Source of the DNA: Terrimesophilobacter sp036833635
GTDB taxonomy: Bacteria; Actinomycetota; Actinomycetes; Actinomycetales; Microbacteriaceae
Reading direction: 5' to 3'
Assembly (NCBI GenBank): GCA_036833635.1
Contig: DAITPJ010000001.1
Coordinates: forward strand, 21,251 to 85,250
Length of the DNA: 64,000 nt
This document shows, in pieces, positions 24,722-32,896 of this stretch (positions are counted from its first letter, which is position 1; every line of letters begins with the position of its first letter). The notes under the pieces are model-generated. The model worked only from the letters and a program-made list of their open reading frames with translations, was not told where the DNA came from and ran no database searches. The translations under genes were made by a program, and so were the position numbers.

Positions 24722-26349
24722 CCACCCCCAGCGACATCGTCATCGTGGGCGGCGGTCACAATGGGCTCGTCGCCGCCACGTATCTCGCACAGGCGGGGCG
24801 ATCGGTGACCGTGCTCGAGCGGCTCGACCACGTCGGCGGGGCCGCGGTGTCCACCGAGTCGTTCGCGGGGGTCGATGCCCGGCTGTCCCGGTATTCCTAC
24901 CTCGTGAGCCTGCTGCCGAAGCGCATCATCCGGGAACTCGGCCTGGACATCCGCCTCGCCCGTCGCCGGTACTCCTCGTTCACCCCGGAACCGGGGAGCG
25001 ATCGCGGCCTGCTCGTCGACAATGCGGATGCCGCCGCCACGGCAGCGTCGTTCGCCTCCATAGGCGCTTCCCGGGACCACGCCGCGTGGCAGGAGTTCTA
25101 CGCCGGCACGGCGAGGCTCGCCCGCACCCTCTTCCCCACCGTGTGCGAACCGCTCGTGACGCGCGAGGAGGCCAGGCGCGCGCTCGCGGACGACCGGCTC
25201 TGGTCATCCGTCATCGAACGCCCCATCGGCGAGGCGATCGAGTCCGCATTCACGAACGACCTCGTGCGCGGCGTCGTGCTCACGGATGCCCTCATCGGCA
25301 CATTCGCCGACGCGCACGACGCGACGCTCGCGGCGAATCGCTGCTTCCTCTACCACGTCATCGGAAACGAGACGGGTGACTGGGATGTGCCGATCGGGGG
25401 CATGGGTGCGGTCACGACCGCTCTCGCCGATGCCGCACGGCGGGCGGGGGCGAGGATCCTGACGGGCGCCGAGGTCACCTCGATCGCGCCCGATGGCGAG
25501 GTCCGCTACATTGCCGGCGGCCACGAGGTCGCACTCGGCGCCCGCACCGTGCTCGCCAATGTCGCGCCGTGGGTGCTCGACAGGCTCGTGGCGGCGGGGG
25601 TCTCGACAAGCTCGACCGGAGAAGGGAGCTCGACCGGAGAGACATCTCATACTTCTCGGGTCGAGCCAGTCGAGACCCTCCGCACCAAGCCCGAGGGCGC
25701 CCAGGTCAAGGTCAATCTCATGCTCTCGAGACTGCCTCGGCTGAAGGACTCATCGATCGATCCTGCCGCCGCCTTCGGCGGAACGTTCCACATCAACGAG
25801 CTCTACACCCAGCTGCAGTCCGCGTTCGACGCGGCGAACGGCGGCACCATCCCCGATCCGCTCCCCGCGGAGATCTACTGCCACTCGCTCACCGACCCGA
25901 GCATCCTCTCTCCAGGGCTGCAGACATCCGGGGCGCACACCATCACCGTCTTCGCACTGCATGTGCCCGACCGGCTCCTCACGGCCGAGAACAACGACGC
26001 GATGCGCGACCGCCTCCAGTCCGCCGTTCTCGCGTCGCTCGACTCCGTGCTCGCCGAGCCCATCGCCGACGTGCTCATGACGGATGCCGACGGCGCATTG
26101 TGCGTCGAGACCAAGACCACGCGCGACCTCGAGCACGCCCTCGGCATGCCGGGCGGCAACATCTTCCACGGCCCGCTCTCGTGGCCCTTCGCCGAGGACG
26201 ACACGGCGCTCTCCACCGCGGCGGAGCGCTGGGGCGTCGCGACGGAGTGGGACCGCATCCTGCTGTGCGGATCTGGCGCTCGCCGCGGGGGGGCGGTCAG
26301 CGGCCTCGGAGGCCACAACGCGGCGATGGCGGTGCTCGAGGCCGAGTAG
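24718..26349 (+). CDS. FAD-dependent oxidoreductase, phytoene desaturase/PYROXD2-like
   Basis: A 543-residue flavoprotein. The N-terminal dinucleotide fold DIVIVGGGHNGLVAATYLAQAG with VLERLDHVGGAAVSTESF is typical of the CrtI/PYROXD2 group, and the C-terminal GSGARRGGAVSGLGGHNAAMAV matches that family's FAD-binding end. The substrate is unknown; no carotenoid genes are nearby, so a carotenoid role is not supported. Residues about 294-320 (VSTSSTGEGSSTGE... VEPVETL) are a low-complexity insertion encoded by a REP-like palindrome placed in frame. The start overlaps a leader peptide. Confidence 0.85.
   Translation: MTTPSDIVIVGGGHNGLVAATYLAQAGRSVTVLERLDHVGGAAVSTESFAGVDARLSRYSYLVSLLPKRIIRELGLDIRLARRRYSSFTPEPGSDRGLLVDNADAAATAASFASIGASRDHAAWQEFYAGTARLARTLFPTVCEPLVTREEARRALADDRLWSSVIERPIGEAIESAFTNDLVRGVVLTDALIGTFADAHDATLAANRCFLYHVIGNETGDWDVPIGGMGAVTTALADAARRAGARILTGAEVTSIAPDGEVRYIAGGHEVALGARTVLANVAPWVLDRLVAAGVSTSSTGEGSSTGETSHTSRVEPVETLRTKPEGAQVKVNLMLSRLPRLKDSSIDPAAAFGGTFHINELYTQLQSAFDAANGGTIPDPLPAEIYCHSLTDPSILSPGLQTSGAHTITVFALHVPDRLLTAENNDAMRDRLQSAVLASLDSVLAEPIADVLMTDADGALCVETKTTRDLEHALGMPGGNIFHGPLSWPFAEDDTALSTAAERWGVATEWDRILLCGSGARRGGAVSGLGGHNAAMAVLEAE
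25598..25678. repeat. REP-like palindrome inserted in frame in a coding sequence
   Basis: GGGTCTCGACAAGCTCGACC (from 25598) pairs with CGGGTCGAGCCAGTCGAGAC (ending near 25678), 19 of 22 positions matching. Within it GCTCGACCGGAGA is repeated directly. The element is 81 bp, 27 codons, and leaves the flavoprotein frame open. Related half-sites occur at 5750-5765 and 43142-43186. Confidence 0.7.
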
Positions 26350-26375
26350 GGCTGTCGCGAAGATGCCAGCAGGTC

Positions 26376-26381
26376 TAGCCT
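26376..26381 (+). promoter_or_regulatory. Leaderless -10 box of the BBE-like oxidoreductase gene
   Basis: TAGCCT, 6 bp before the GTG start at 26388; no ribosome binding site. Confidence 0.5.
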
Positions 26382-26387
26382 CGAAGG

Positions 26388-27758
26388 GTGCTTTCCCGAC
26401 CCGAACTCGATGAACTCACGGCACAGGTCTCCGGACCGGTGCTCACCCCGACCGATGACGGCTTCGCCGCCGAGGTCAGCGGTTTCAATCTGGCGACGCG
26501 GTACGAACCGGATGCCGCCATCGGCGTCACGAACGAATCCGACGTCGTCGAGGTGGTCCGCTTCGCCGCGAAGCATCACCTGCCCGTCCGCGTGCTCGCG
26601 ACCGGCCACGGGCCGGCCGAGCCGGTCACCGACGGTCTCCTCATCGTCACCAAACGCCTCGACGCGCTCGCCATCGACCCGGATATCCGCGTGGCGACGA
26701 TCGGCGCCGGCCTCAAGTGGGAGGCGGTGCAGGCCGCCGCGGCGCCGCTGGGGCTCACGGCCATCACGGGATCCTCGCCCGATGTCGGCGCGGTCGGGCT
26801 CACCCTCGGCGGCGGCATCGGGCCGCTCGCCCGCAGCCACGGTTACACCTCCGACTACGCGAAGTCGTTCAGGGTCGTCACCGGCGATGGCGAGGCCGTG
26901 ACCGCAAGCGCGGAGGAGAATCCAGACCTCTTCTGGGCACTGCGTGGCGGCAAAGGCGGCCTCGGGGTCGTGACCGAGTTGCGCATCGAGCTCGTCCCGC
27001 TCCCCATGATCTTCGCGGGAGCCGCGATCTTCGACACCGAGCACATCGAGACCGTGCTGCGCGGCTGGATCGACTGGACGGCGAGCGCACCGGCGGACGT
27101 CACGACCTCGGTCGCCATCATCCGGTTCCCGGAGTTCGACGTCGTGCCCGAGCCCATCCGCGGACATCACGGCATCGCGGTGCGGTTCGCGTACCCTGGC
27201 GATGCCGGCCTGGGAGCAGAACTCGCCGCACCGCTTCGCGCCCTCGCCCCCTCGCTCATGGACATGATCGGCGAACTCCCCACCTCGATGATGGGTCTCA
27301 TCCACAACGACCCGACGACCCCATTGCCGGCATGGGATCTCGGGATGCTTCTCTCCAGCGCGGACCAGGACCTCGCCACGGCCATCCTCGACCACGTCGG
27401 CGCGGGCACGACGAGCCCTCTCATGATCACCGAGCTCCGGCACCTGGGCGGCAAGGCCGCGGTCGACGTCCCGGAGGGCTCCGCGACCGGCGGAAGGGCC
27501 GGCGCCTTTTCGCTCTACACGATCGGGGTGCCGGACCCCTCCCTCTTCGAGACGGTGCTTCCGGCCGCGGCCGGGGCGCTCGTCGCCGCTCTCGGGCCAT
27601 GGGTTTCCCCGGCCGCGAACGTCAACTTTGCCGGACGGTTCCGATCGTGGGAGCACTTCGCGAGTGCCTGGCCCAGCGACACCTTCGCCCGGCTCTCCGC
27701 TGTGAAGAAGAGGTACGACCCGCTCGGGCTCTTTACCTACGGTCCGCAGGCTGGTTGA
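26388..27758 (+). CDS. FAD-linked oxidoreductase, PCMH-type (berberine bridge enzyme-like)
   Basis: A 456-residue protein with an N-terminal FAD_binding_4 (PCMH) domain and a C-terminal BBE-type segment. ATGHGPAEP near residue 70 carries the His that can hold FAD covalently in this family. GAVGLTLGGGIGPLARSHGYTSDY and LFWALRGGKGGLGVVTEL are the other signature blocks. The second covalent link (Cys in the GGG.G..CR.HG region) is absent, since Ala/Ser occupy it. The C-terminus ends AVKKRYDPLGLFTY, a common BBE ending (KxxYDPxNxF). Substrate unknown; these enzymes oxidise sugars or secondary metabolites. Confidence 0.85.
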   Translation: MLSRPELDELTAQVSGPVLTPTDDGFAAEVSGFNLATRYEPDAAIGVTNESDVVEVVRFAAKHHLPVRVLATGHGPAEPVTDGLLIVTKRLDALAIDPDIRVATIGAGLKWEAVQAAAAPLGLTAITGSSPDVGAVGLTLGGGIGPLARSHGYTSDYAKSFRVVTGDGEAVTASAEENPDLFWALRGGKGGLGVVTELRIELVPLPMIFAGAAIFDTEHIETVLRGWIDWTASAPADVTTSVAIIRFPEFDVVPEPIRGHHGIAVRFAYPGDAGLGAELAAPLRALAPSLMDMIGELPTSMMGLIHNDPTTPLPAWDLGMLLSSADQDLATAILDHVGAGTTSPLMITELRHLGGKAAVDVPEGSATGGRAGAFSLYTIGVPDPSLFETVLPAAAGALVAALGPWVSPAANVNFAGRFRSWEHFASAWPSDTFARLSAVKKRYDPLGLFTYGPQAG

Positions 27759-27807
27759 ATTCCAGCAACGGCCCGATCCGCGCGGGTCGCAAGCGGGAGG
27801 GTCCGAC

Positions 27808-28026
27808 ATGGCCGACTTCGACCCGTTCGAGAACCAGGGCGGCGCGGCCGCATGGGACCCGGAGCACGCAGGAGACGCGAAGAAGCAGGCCGATGAGTTG
27901 CTCCGGCGCCTCGCCGCGGATGACGACGACCCCGGCAGCGGCCCATCGACCTTCTCCAAGAATGGTGAGAGCGACATCGACGACGGTGCTGACGATGACG
28001 GCACAGGGGACGAGATAGAGGACTGA
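27808..28026 (+). CDS. Small acidic hypothetical protein
   Basis: A 72-residue protein, strongly acidic (Asp/Glu-rich C-terminal half: ADDDDPGSG, then DIDDGADDDGTGDEIED), with a short helix AKKQADELLRRLAA. The ATG is preceded by GGGAGGG, a good ribosome site, and codon use matches its neighbours. No family is recognised. It sits between the flavoprotein gene and pfkA in the same direction and could be co-transcribed with either. Confidence 0.65.
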   Translation: MADFDPFENQGGAAAWDPEHAGDAKKQADELLRRLAADDDDPGSGPSTFSKNGESDIDDGADDDGTGDEIED

Positions 28027-28077
28027 GCCCGAACCCGCAGTGTGAAGGCCGGGCCGCGCGTGCACCAAGATGGTTCC

Positions 28078-29100
28078 ATGGCTATCGGAATCCTCACGAG
28101 CGGCGGTGACGCGCCGGGCCTCAACGCGGTCATCCGCGCCATCGTCTTCAGCGGCATCCAGACCCACGGCCTCCAGTTCCTCGGCATCCGGAATGGTTGG
28201 AAAGGCCTCGTGGAAGGGGATGTGTCCCCGCTCGTCCGCCACGACATCATGGGCATCGGCAAACAGGGTGGCACGATCCTCGGCACCTCGCGCACCAACC
28301 CGTTCGAGCACGGAGGTGTTGAGCGCATCCAGGAGGTCATGGACACGACCGGGATGGACTCTCTCATCGTCATCGGGGGTGAGGGAACTCTCGCTGCAGC
28401 CAAACGGCTCGCCGACCTCGGCCTCCCCATCGTCGGAGTCCCGAAGACGGTCGACAACGATCTCGACGCGACCGACTACACCTTCGGCTTCGACACGGCC
28501 GTGCAGATCGCGACCGAGGCGATGGATCGTCTCCGCACGACGGGCGACTCGCACCAGCGCTGCATGGTCGCCGAGGTCATGGGGCGCCATGTCGGCTGGA
28601 TCGCGCTGCACTCCGGCGTCGCCGCCGGTGCGCACGTCATCCTGATCCCCGAGAAGAAGACCTCGATCGAGCAGATCTGCGAGTGGGTCACGAAAGCAAA
28701 CGACCGTGGCCGTGCACCGCTCGTCGCCGTCGCGGAGGGGTTCCTGCTCGACACGATGACGGATGTCCACAGCGAGCGCGGGCTCGACGCGTTCGGCCGA
28801 CCGCGGCTCGGCGGCATCGGGGAGATGCTCGCGCCACTCATCGAGGAGCGCACGGGCATCGAGACCCGCGCGACGACCCTCGGGCACATCCAGCGCGGTG
28901 GAACGCCGACCGCGTACGACCGCGTGCTCGCCACGCGACTCGGCTGGGGCGCACTTCAGATGGTGCAGGACAAGCGATGGGGCTACATGGTGGCTCTCCG
29001 GGGCACCGACATCGTGGACGTGCCGTTCGCGGAGGCGCTCGGGTCGCTCAAGACGGTCCCGGATGCCCGCTACGACGAGGTGCGCGCCCTCTTCGGCTGA
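28078..29100 (+). CDS. pfkA: 6-phosphofructokinase (group III PfkA type)
   Basis: A 340-residue PFK that phosphorylates fructose 6-phosphate in glycolysis. The ATG at 28078 gives MAIGILTSGGDAPGLNAVIRA; a 12-residue longer reading from GTG has no homology. GGEGTLAAAKRL has Gly at the position that is Asp in PPi-dependent enzymes, which favours ATP as donor. PKTVDNDLDATDYTFGFDTA has Lys at the second donor-site position, as in actinobacterial group III PFKs. MGRHVGWIALHSGVAAGA and GHIQRGGTPTAYDR are further signatures. Confidence 0.93.
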   Translation: MAIGILTSGGDAPGLNAVIRAIVFSGIQTHGLQFLGIRNGWKGLVEGDVSPLVRHDIMGIGKQGGTILGTSRTNPFEHGGVERIQEVMDTTGMDSLIVIGGEGTLAAAKRLADLGLPIVGVPKTVDNDLDATDYTFGFDTAVQIATEAMDRLRTTGDSHQRCMVAEVMGRHVGWIALHSGVAAGAHVILIPEKKTSIEQICEWVTKANDRGRAPLVAVAEGFLLDTMTDVHSERGLDAFGRPRLGGIGEMLAPLIEERTGIETRATTLGHIQRGGTPTAYDRVLATRLGWGALQMVQDKRWGYMVALRGTDIVDVPFAEALGSLKTVPDARYDEVRALFG

Positions 29101-29106
29101 GCGCGT

Positions 29107-30324
29107 TCACCGCGGGTCGAGGTGCGGCCCGATGACCTCGGGCCGGAAGCCGCGCCCTACAATGCGGGCGCTCACCCTCCGGACGATCGGCAGGAGCGCT
29201 GCGGCAATCGCGCGTTGCCACCAGCGCATCGGGTAGGCGAGGAACCCGCCCCCGCCGGGCTTGGCGATGACATTGTGAAGCCGCAACTGGATGGGCTGCA
29301 TCCGCGCGACGGGCGGCAGTCTCCGCTTCTGCACCCTGGCGAGATCCCCGGCGCGGACGTCGCCCGCCCGCAGGTTCTCGACGAGAAGGTTCGCGGTCGC
29401 CACCGCATCCTGGATTGCATAATTGACGCCGACGCCGAAGGCCGGCGACATGGCGTGCGCTGCATCGCCGATGCACAGGAGCCCGTCGAGCCACCACCGG
29501 TCGAGCCGGTTGACCTGGATCGTCAGGAGCTTGACCTGGTCCCAGGATTCGACAGAGTCGACGACCTCAGTGAGGAATGGCGCCGCGCGCACGATTCGCG
29601 CCCGGAACTCTTCAATGCCGTCATCCTGGATTCGCGGGTACCCGCCTTTCGGAATGAGCATCCCGCTCTGGTAGTAGTCGTCGCGTGGGATCGTGATGAT
29701 CATCGACTCAGCGTCGAGATAGGCGAGCGTATCGGGCGGGTTGACCTTCGTGCGCGGCAGCCGGAACCAGAGCAAGTCGACGGCGACGCCGTAGTCCTTC
29801 GGCACGAGGCCCGCCGCGTCCCGGATAGCGGAGTCGCGGCCGTCGGCAGCGACCGTGAGCAGCGCCTCGATCTCGAGGGGACCGTTCTTGGCCGTCGCCG
29901 TGACGCCGCGCACGCGATCGCCGTCACGCAGGATGCCGGTCGCCGCGGTGTCCATCATGAGGTGGAAGGACGGGTACCTGGCGCCCTCCTCGGCGAGCAA
30001 TGAGAGAAAGTCCCACTGCGGCATGAGCGCGATGTACTCGTTCGTGCGGTGAAGGTTCGAGAAGTCCACGGGGGTGAGGCGGTTGCCATTGATGACGACG
30101 TCGAGCGTATGGATCTCGCTCTGCCGGATCGCGTCGAATCGCTTCCTGAGCCCGAGCTGGTCGATGAGATCGATCGTCGACGGATGAATCGTGTCTCCGC
30201 GGAAGTCGCGGAAGAAGTCCGCGTGCTTCTCGAGCACGATCGTGTCGATCCCAGCGCGGGCGAGAAGGAGCCCGAGCATGACGCCGGCCGGACCTCCCCC
30301 TGCGATGCAGCACTGGGTCGTCAT
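29107..30324 (-). CDS. FAD-dependent monooxygenase (PHBH/FAD_binding_3 family)
   Basis: A 405-residue class A flavoprotein hydroxylase. It has GGGPAGVMLGLLLARAGIDTIVLEKHADF (FAD ADP-binding), DGRDSAIRDAAGL (the DG motif near residue 160), and LCIGDAAHAMSPAFGVGVNYAIQDAVATANLLVENL (the GD motif). The C-terminal thioredoxin-like domain of larger phenol hydroxylases is missing, so it resembles the shorter PHBH/UbiH/tetracycline-monooxygenase type. ATG 30324 (MTTQCCIAGGG) is chosen over an upstream ATG that adds 21 non-conserved residues. Divergent from the DUF1304 gene; substrate unknown. Confidence 0.85.
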   Translation of the reverse strand: MTTQCCIAGGGPAGVMLGLLLARAGIDTIVLEKHADFFRDFRGDTIHPSTIDLIDQLGLRKRFDAIRQSEIHTLDVVINGNRLTPVDFSNLHRTNEYIALMPQWDFLSLLAEEGARYPSFHLMMDTAATGILRDGDRVRGVTATAKNGPLEIEALLTVAADGRDSAIRDAAGLVPKDYGVAVDLLWFRLPRTKVNPPDTLAYLDAESMIITIPRDDYYQSGMLIPKGGYPRIQDDGIEEFRARIVRAAPFLTEVVDSVESWDQVKLLTIQVNRLDRWWLDGLLCIGDAAHAMSPAFGVGVNYAIQDAVATANLLVENLRAGDVRAGDLARVQKRRLPPVARMQPIQLRLHNVIAKPGGGGFLAYPMRWWQRAIAAALLPIVRRVSARIVGRGFRPEVIGPHLDPR

Positions 30325-30395
30325 TGTCCCGGGCACGGTCCGCCTCTCCCGCCCACCGATGGCGTCGACGCGCGTACCGTGCCACACTAGCGCTC

Positions 30396-30818
30396 ATGAT
30401 TGCAACTCTGCAGGTGCTCGCCGTCGTCTTCGCCGCCGTCGCTGCGCTCATCCACGTCGCCATCTTCGTTCTGGAGAGCGTCCTGTGGCCGAGGCCCGCG
30501 ACGTGGCGGCAGTTCGGGCTCTCCTCGCAGGCCGACGCGGATGTCATGGAGCCCATGGCCTTCAACCAGGGGTTCTACAACCTGTTCCTCGCCCTGGGAA
30601 CCGGCCTCGGCCTGTTCCTCCTCGGCTACGGAAACCCGATGGGCGGCAAGTGGGTGCTGCTCGTGACCCTCTCGTCCATGGTGCTCGCGAGCCTCGTCCT
30701 CATCGTCTCGAGCCGCCGCCTCTGGCGGGCCGCCCTCATCCAGGGCGTCGCGCCGTTCCTGGCCGTGGTCTTCCTCTTGTGGGCCGTCGCACTGCACGCG
30801 CCCCTCACGGTCATCTGA
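30396..30818 (+). CDS. DUF1304 family membrane protein
   Basis: A 140-residue protein with four hydrophobic helices. The family blocks AALIHVAIFVLESVLWPRP and the conserved NQGFYNLFLALG are present, with length close to the usual 120-130. ATG 30396 follows a CACACT hexamer by 7 bp (possible leaderless start); upstream ATGs would run into the divergent flavoprotein gene. Its last 8 bp overlap the end of hemD on the other strand. Function of the family is not known. Confidence 0.85.
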   Translation: MIATLQVLAVVFAAVAALIHVAIFVLESVLWPRPATWRQFGLSSQADADVMEPMAFNQGFYNLFLALGTGLGLFLLGYGNPMGGKWVLLVTLSSMVLASLVLIVSSRRLWRAALIQGVAPFLAVVFLLWAVALHAPLTVI

Positions 30819-31635
30819 CCTGGCGAAGCTCCCGCGGAACGGCGCCCGCTCCACCTGGCCGGGCACCCACATGATCGATGAGCGCCTCGACGAGGGAGTC
30901 CGCGGTGCGGTTCTCCGCGATGACGTCGACGGCAATCCCGGCCTTGCGCGCGTCGAAGGCCGTGCGCGGGCCGATGGCGGCCACCACCGTGGAGGGCGGA
31001 AGGGGCGCCAGTTGCTCGCTGATCTGCTGGGCGACGCTCCCCGAGGTGATGAGGACCGCCCCGATGCGCCCTGACGTGACATCCTCGACGACGTCAGGGG
31101 CCACCGGAACCCCGACCGTCCGGTAGGCGGTGACGAACTCCGCGTCCGCGCCGAGGGAGGAGAAGCCGCTCACGAGACTCGCTTCAGGAACGTTCGACTG
31201 CGGGACGAGCACACGGCCCTTCGCGGACAGCGATGGCCAGGCCCGCACGAGGCCGCGAGCGGAGTTGTCCTTCTCAGGTATGAAGTCGACCCGGAAGCCG
31301 GCGAACGCGAGCGCGGATCCCGTGGTCTCGCCGACGGCCACTATCCGGGTGGACTCCGGCACGCGTACGGCGTGGCTCAGGAGCACGTCGACCGTGGTCG
31401 CACTCGTCACGACGAGCCAGTCGAAGCCGCCGGACTGCAGCCGTGCGAAGGCGTCGGCGAGCGCATCCGCGTTCTCGGTGCTGGCGAAGTTGATCATCGG
31501 CGCGACGACCGGCACGGCGCCACCCTGGCGCAGTGTTGCCGCGAGTCCGTTGCCCCATTCGCCCCCGCGCGGCACAAGGACCCGCCAGCCGACGAGCGGT
31601 TTCGCGGGCAGGATCGTCGAGCGAAGTGCGGTCAT
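30811..31635 (-). CDS. hemD: Uroporphyrinogen-III synthase
   Basis: A 274-residue protein with the two-lobed HemD fold: VGWRVLVPRGGEWGNGLAATLRQGGAVPVVAPMINFAST at the start, DWLVVTSATTVDVLL, then KGRVLVPQSNVPEASLVSGFSSLGADAEFVTAYRTVGV, and AVLITSGSVAQQISEQL with IGPRTAFDARKAGIAVDVIAENRTADSLVEAL at the end. It closes hydroxymethylbilane to uroporphyrinogen III in heme/siroheme synthesis. Other hem genes are not nearby. GGAG lies 7 bp before the ATG. Confidence 0.88.
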   Translation of the reverse strand: MTALRSTILPAKPLVGWRVLVPRGGEWGNGLAATLRQGGAVPVVAPMINFASTENADALADAFARLQSGGFDWLVVTSATTVDVLLSHAVRVPESTRIVAVGETTGSALAFAGFRVDFIPEKDNSARGLVRAWPSLSAKGRVLVPQSNVPEASLVSGFSSLGADAEFVTAYRTVGVPVAPDVVEDVTSGRIGAVLITSGSVAQQISEQLAPLPPSTVVAAIGPRTAFDARKAGIAVDVIAENRTADSLVEALIDHVGARPGGAGAVPRELRQVR

Positions 31636-31715
31636 GCATCACTCCAGGCGACGGGACTCATGGCGTCTATCCTCCCGCGCGGGAGGATGAGAACCAAAAG
31701 CGGGGGATAGACCGA

Positions 31716-31943
31716 TCAGTCGTCGCTTGCGACAGCGAGAGCGATGAGACCGCCCACCACGATCACGGCAACGACCCCGCCGATGAGCCACGGGATGGGG
31801 TTGAGATCCCAGGAGGCTTTGGCCTTCGTCGCGAGTTCGCCAACCCTCTTGGGGACGTTGAGCCGGTCCTCGATCGCATCGAGCGTCGCCTGAAGTTCCG
31901 CCCGTGCCCTGGCGCTTCTCGCTGCGCCCCCAGTCGTGCTCAC
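31716..31943 (-). CDS. DUF3618 family single-pass membrane protein
   Basis: A 75-residue protein. The N-terminal half RAELQATLDAIEDRLNVPKRV is the DUF3618 signature, a soluble helix, followed by one transmembrane helix (WLIGGVVAVIVVGGLIALAVA). It overlaps the phage-holin-family gene by 4 bp (ATGA). In actinobacteria this gene usually travels with a holin-X gene and a YtxH-like gene, as here. Biochemical function unknown; an envelope or membrane-stress role is inferred. Confidence 0.85.
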   Translation of the reverse strand: MSTTGGAARSARARAELQATLDAIEDRLNVPKRVGELATKAKASWDLNPIPWLIGGVVAVIVVGGLIALAVASDD

Positions 31944-32356
31944 GGTGTGCCTCGCTTCGTCGTTCCCTTGATGACGTGGATGTCCCTGCGCACGCTCGAC
32001 ATCGTCTCGGTGGGCTCGAGGTTCCCCTTCTGGAGCTCACGCACTCCGAGCCAGACGAGAATGCCGACGATGACCAGCAGGAGAGCCGCGACGATGAGCG
32101 CGGCGAGCCAGCCCGGGAGCACGACGGCCAGCCCGAGGATTGCGGCCGTCGTGAGGACGCCTGCGGCGAAGAAGGCGAACACTGCGGCAGCAGCAAGGAG
32201 ACCGGCGCCGATTCCAGCGTGCTTGAGCTTGCGGAGCAACTCGCGCTTGAGTTGGTCGAGCTCGCTCCGGACCAGTTCGGCGACGAGGGACGGAAGGCTG
32301 CCGACGAGCGCGAACAGCGAGCGCTTCTGCTCGCGCGTGCGAGTCGGATCGCTCAC
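31940..32356 (-). CDS. Phage holin family protein (actinobacterial holin-X, DUF1469)
   Basis: A 138-residue protein with a soluble amphipathic N-terminal helix (LPSLVAELVRSELDQLKRELLRKL) and two transmembrane hairpins near residues 48-72 and 78-102 (LPGWLAALIVAALLLVIVGILVWLGV). The GTG at 32356 gives the conserved start SDPTRTREQKRSLFALVG. Despite the name, members are chromosomal house genes, with no phage genes around. Middle gene of a three-gene envelope cluster. Confidence 0.82.
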   Translation of the reverse strand: MSDPTRTREQKRSLFALVGSLPSLVAELVRSELDQLKRELLRKLKHAGIGAGLLAAAAVFAFFAAGVLTTAAILGLAVVLPGWLAALIVAALLLVIVGILVWLGVRELQKGNLEPTETMSSVRRDIHVIKGTTKRGTP

Positions 32357-32384
32357 GGGATCTGCCTCTCTGCCGAGACCGGCG

Positions 32385-32699
32385 TCACTTCTTCGGACTC
32401 GAGGATGCCGCAGGCTTGCGCTTGGCCTGCGAACCGGACTTCCCGGTGGAGGCAGTGCTCGTGCGGGCAGCCGGCGTGCGAGTGACGGCCTTCTTCGCTG
32501 TCTCGCCGAGGAAGCCGACGACATCCGGGGCCTTGTCCTTCGCGAAGTCCTCGACCTTCTCCACTTGCTGCTGCACGCGAGGGTCGTTCCAGAAACCGCG
32601 GACGGCACGCTTGATCTCCTCGTACCGCTCACGGCCGGCGCGGGCGCCGAGCACGTAGCCGATACCGATTCCGACGAGCAGCACCAGTTTGCCTCGCAT
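32385..32699 (-). CDS. YtxH-like small membrane protein
   Basis: A 104-residue protein: MRGKLVLLVGIGIGYVLGARAGRERYEEI is the typical start of actinobacterial YtxH-like proteins, a single N-terminal membrane helix followed by RAGRERYEEIKR, then a helical soluble part and a Lys/Ala/Ser-rich tail. ATG 32699 is chosen because GGAG lies 5 bp upstream; a GTG 15 bp earlier is also open. It starts a run of three co-directional genes with the holin-family and DUF3618 genes. Confidence 0.8.
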   Translation of the reverse strand: MRGKLVLLVGIGIGYVLGARAGRERYEEIKRAVRGFWNDPRVQQQVEKVEDFAKDKAPDVVGFLGETAKKAVTRTPAARTSTASTGKSGSQAKRKPAASSSPKK

Positions 32700-32829
32700 C
32701 ACGTCTCCGTTCACTCGAGTGTTATTACAGCAACTCGATCGTCACGGTCCAGCGTAGTGCCGTGACGGGGCCTTCCGATCAGAGAACTCCCAGACTTCGG
32801 CGGGTGGCCGGAACGCCGCCGGACAGGGG

Positions 32830-32876
32830 TCAGGTGCCCCGCCTCCCCACCCGAAGCGGGAGAGCGGGACACCTGA
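32830..32876 (-). terminator. Hairpin terminator of the first LAFTG gene, copy A
   Basis: TCAGGTGCCCCGCCTCCC pairs with GGGAGAGCGGGACACCTGA (one bulge) around a 9-nt loop, 21 bp after the stop at 32897. No U-tract follows. The 53-bp segment 32827-32879 is identical to 34926-34978 behind the neighbouring paralogue. The rest of the 32715-32896 gap shows nothing else. Confidence 0.7.
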
Positions 32877-32896
32877 ACTTTTAAGGATGCCTGCGG

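Noticed and set aside
24718..26349. Carotenoid biosynthesis gene (crtI)
   Set aside because: The flavin motifs fit the broader CrtI/PYROXD2 superfamily, but no crtB, crtE or other pigment gene is nearby and the carotenoid-specific regions are not recognisable.
31940..32356. Prophage remnant because of the holin-family gene
   Set aside because: No other phage gene, att site or composition shift is visible. The holin-X family is a normal chromosomal gene in actinobacteria.
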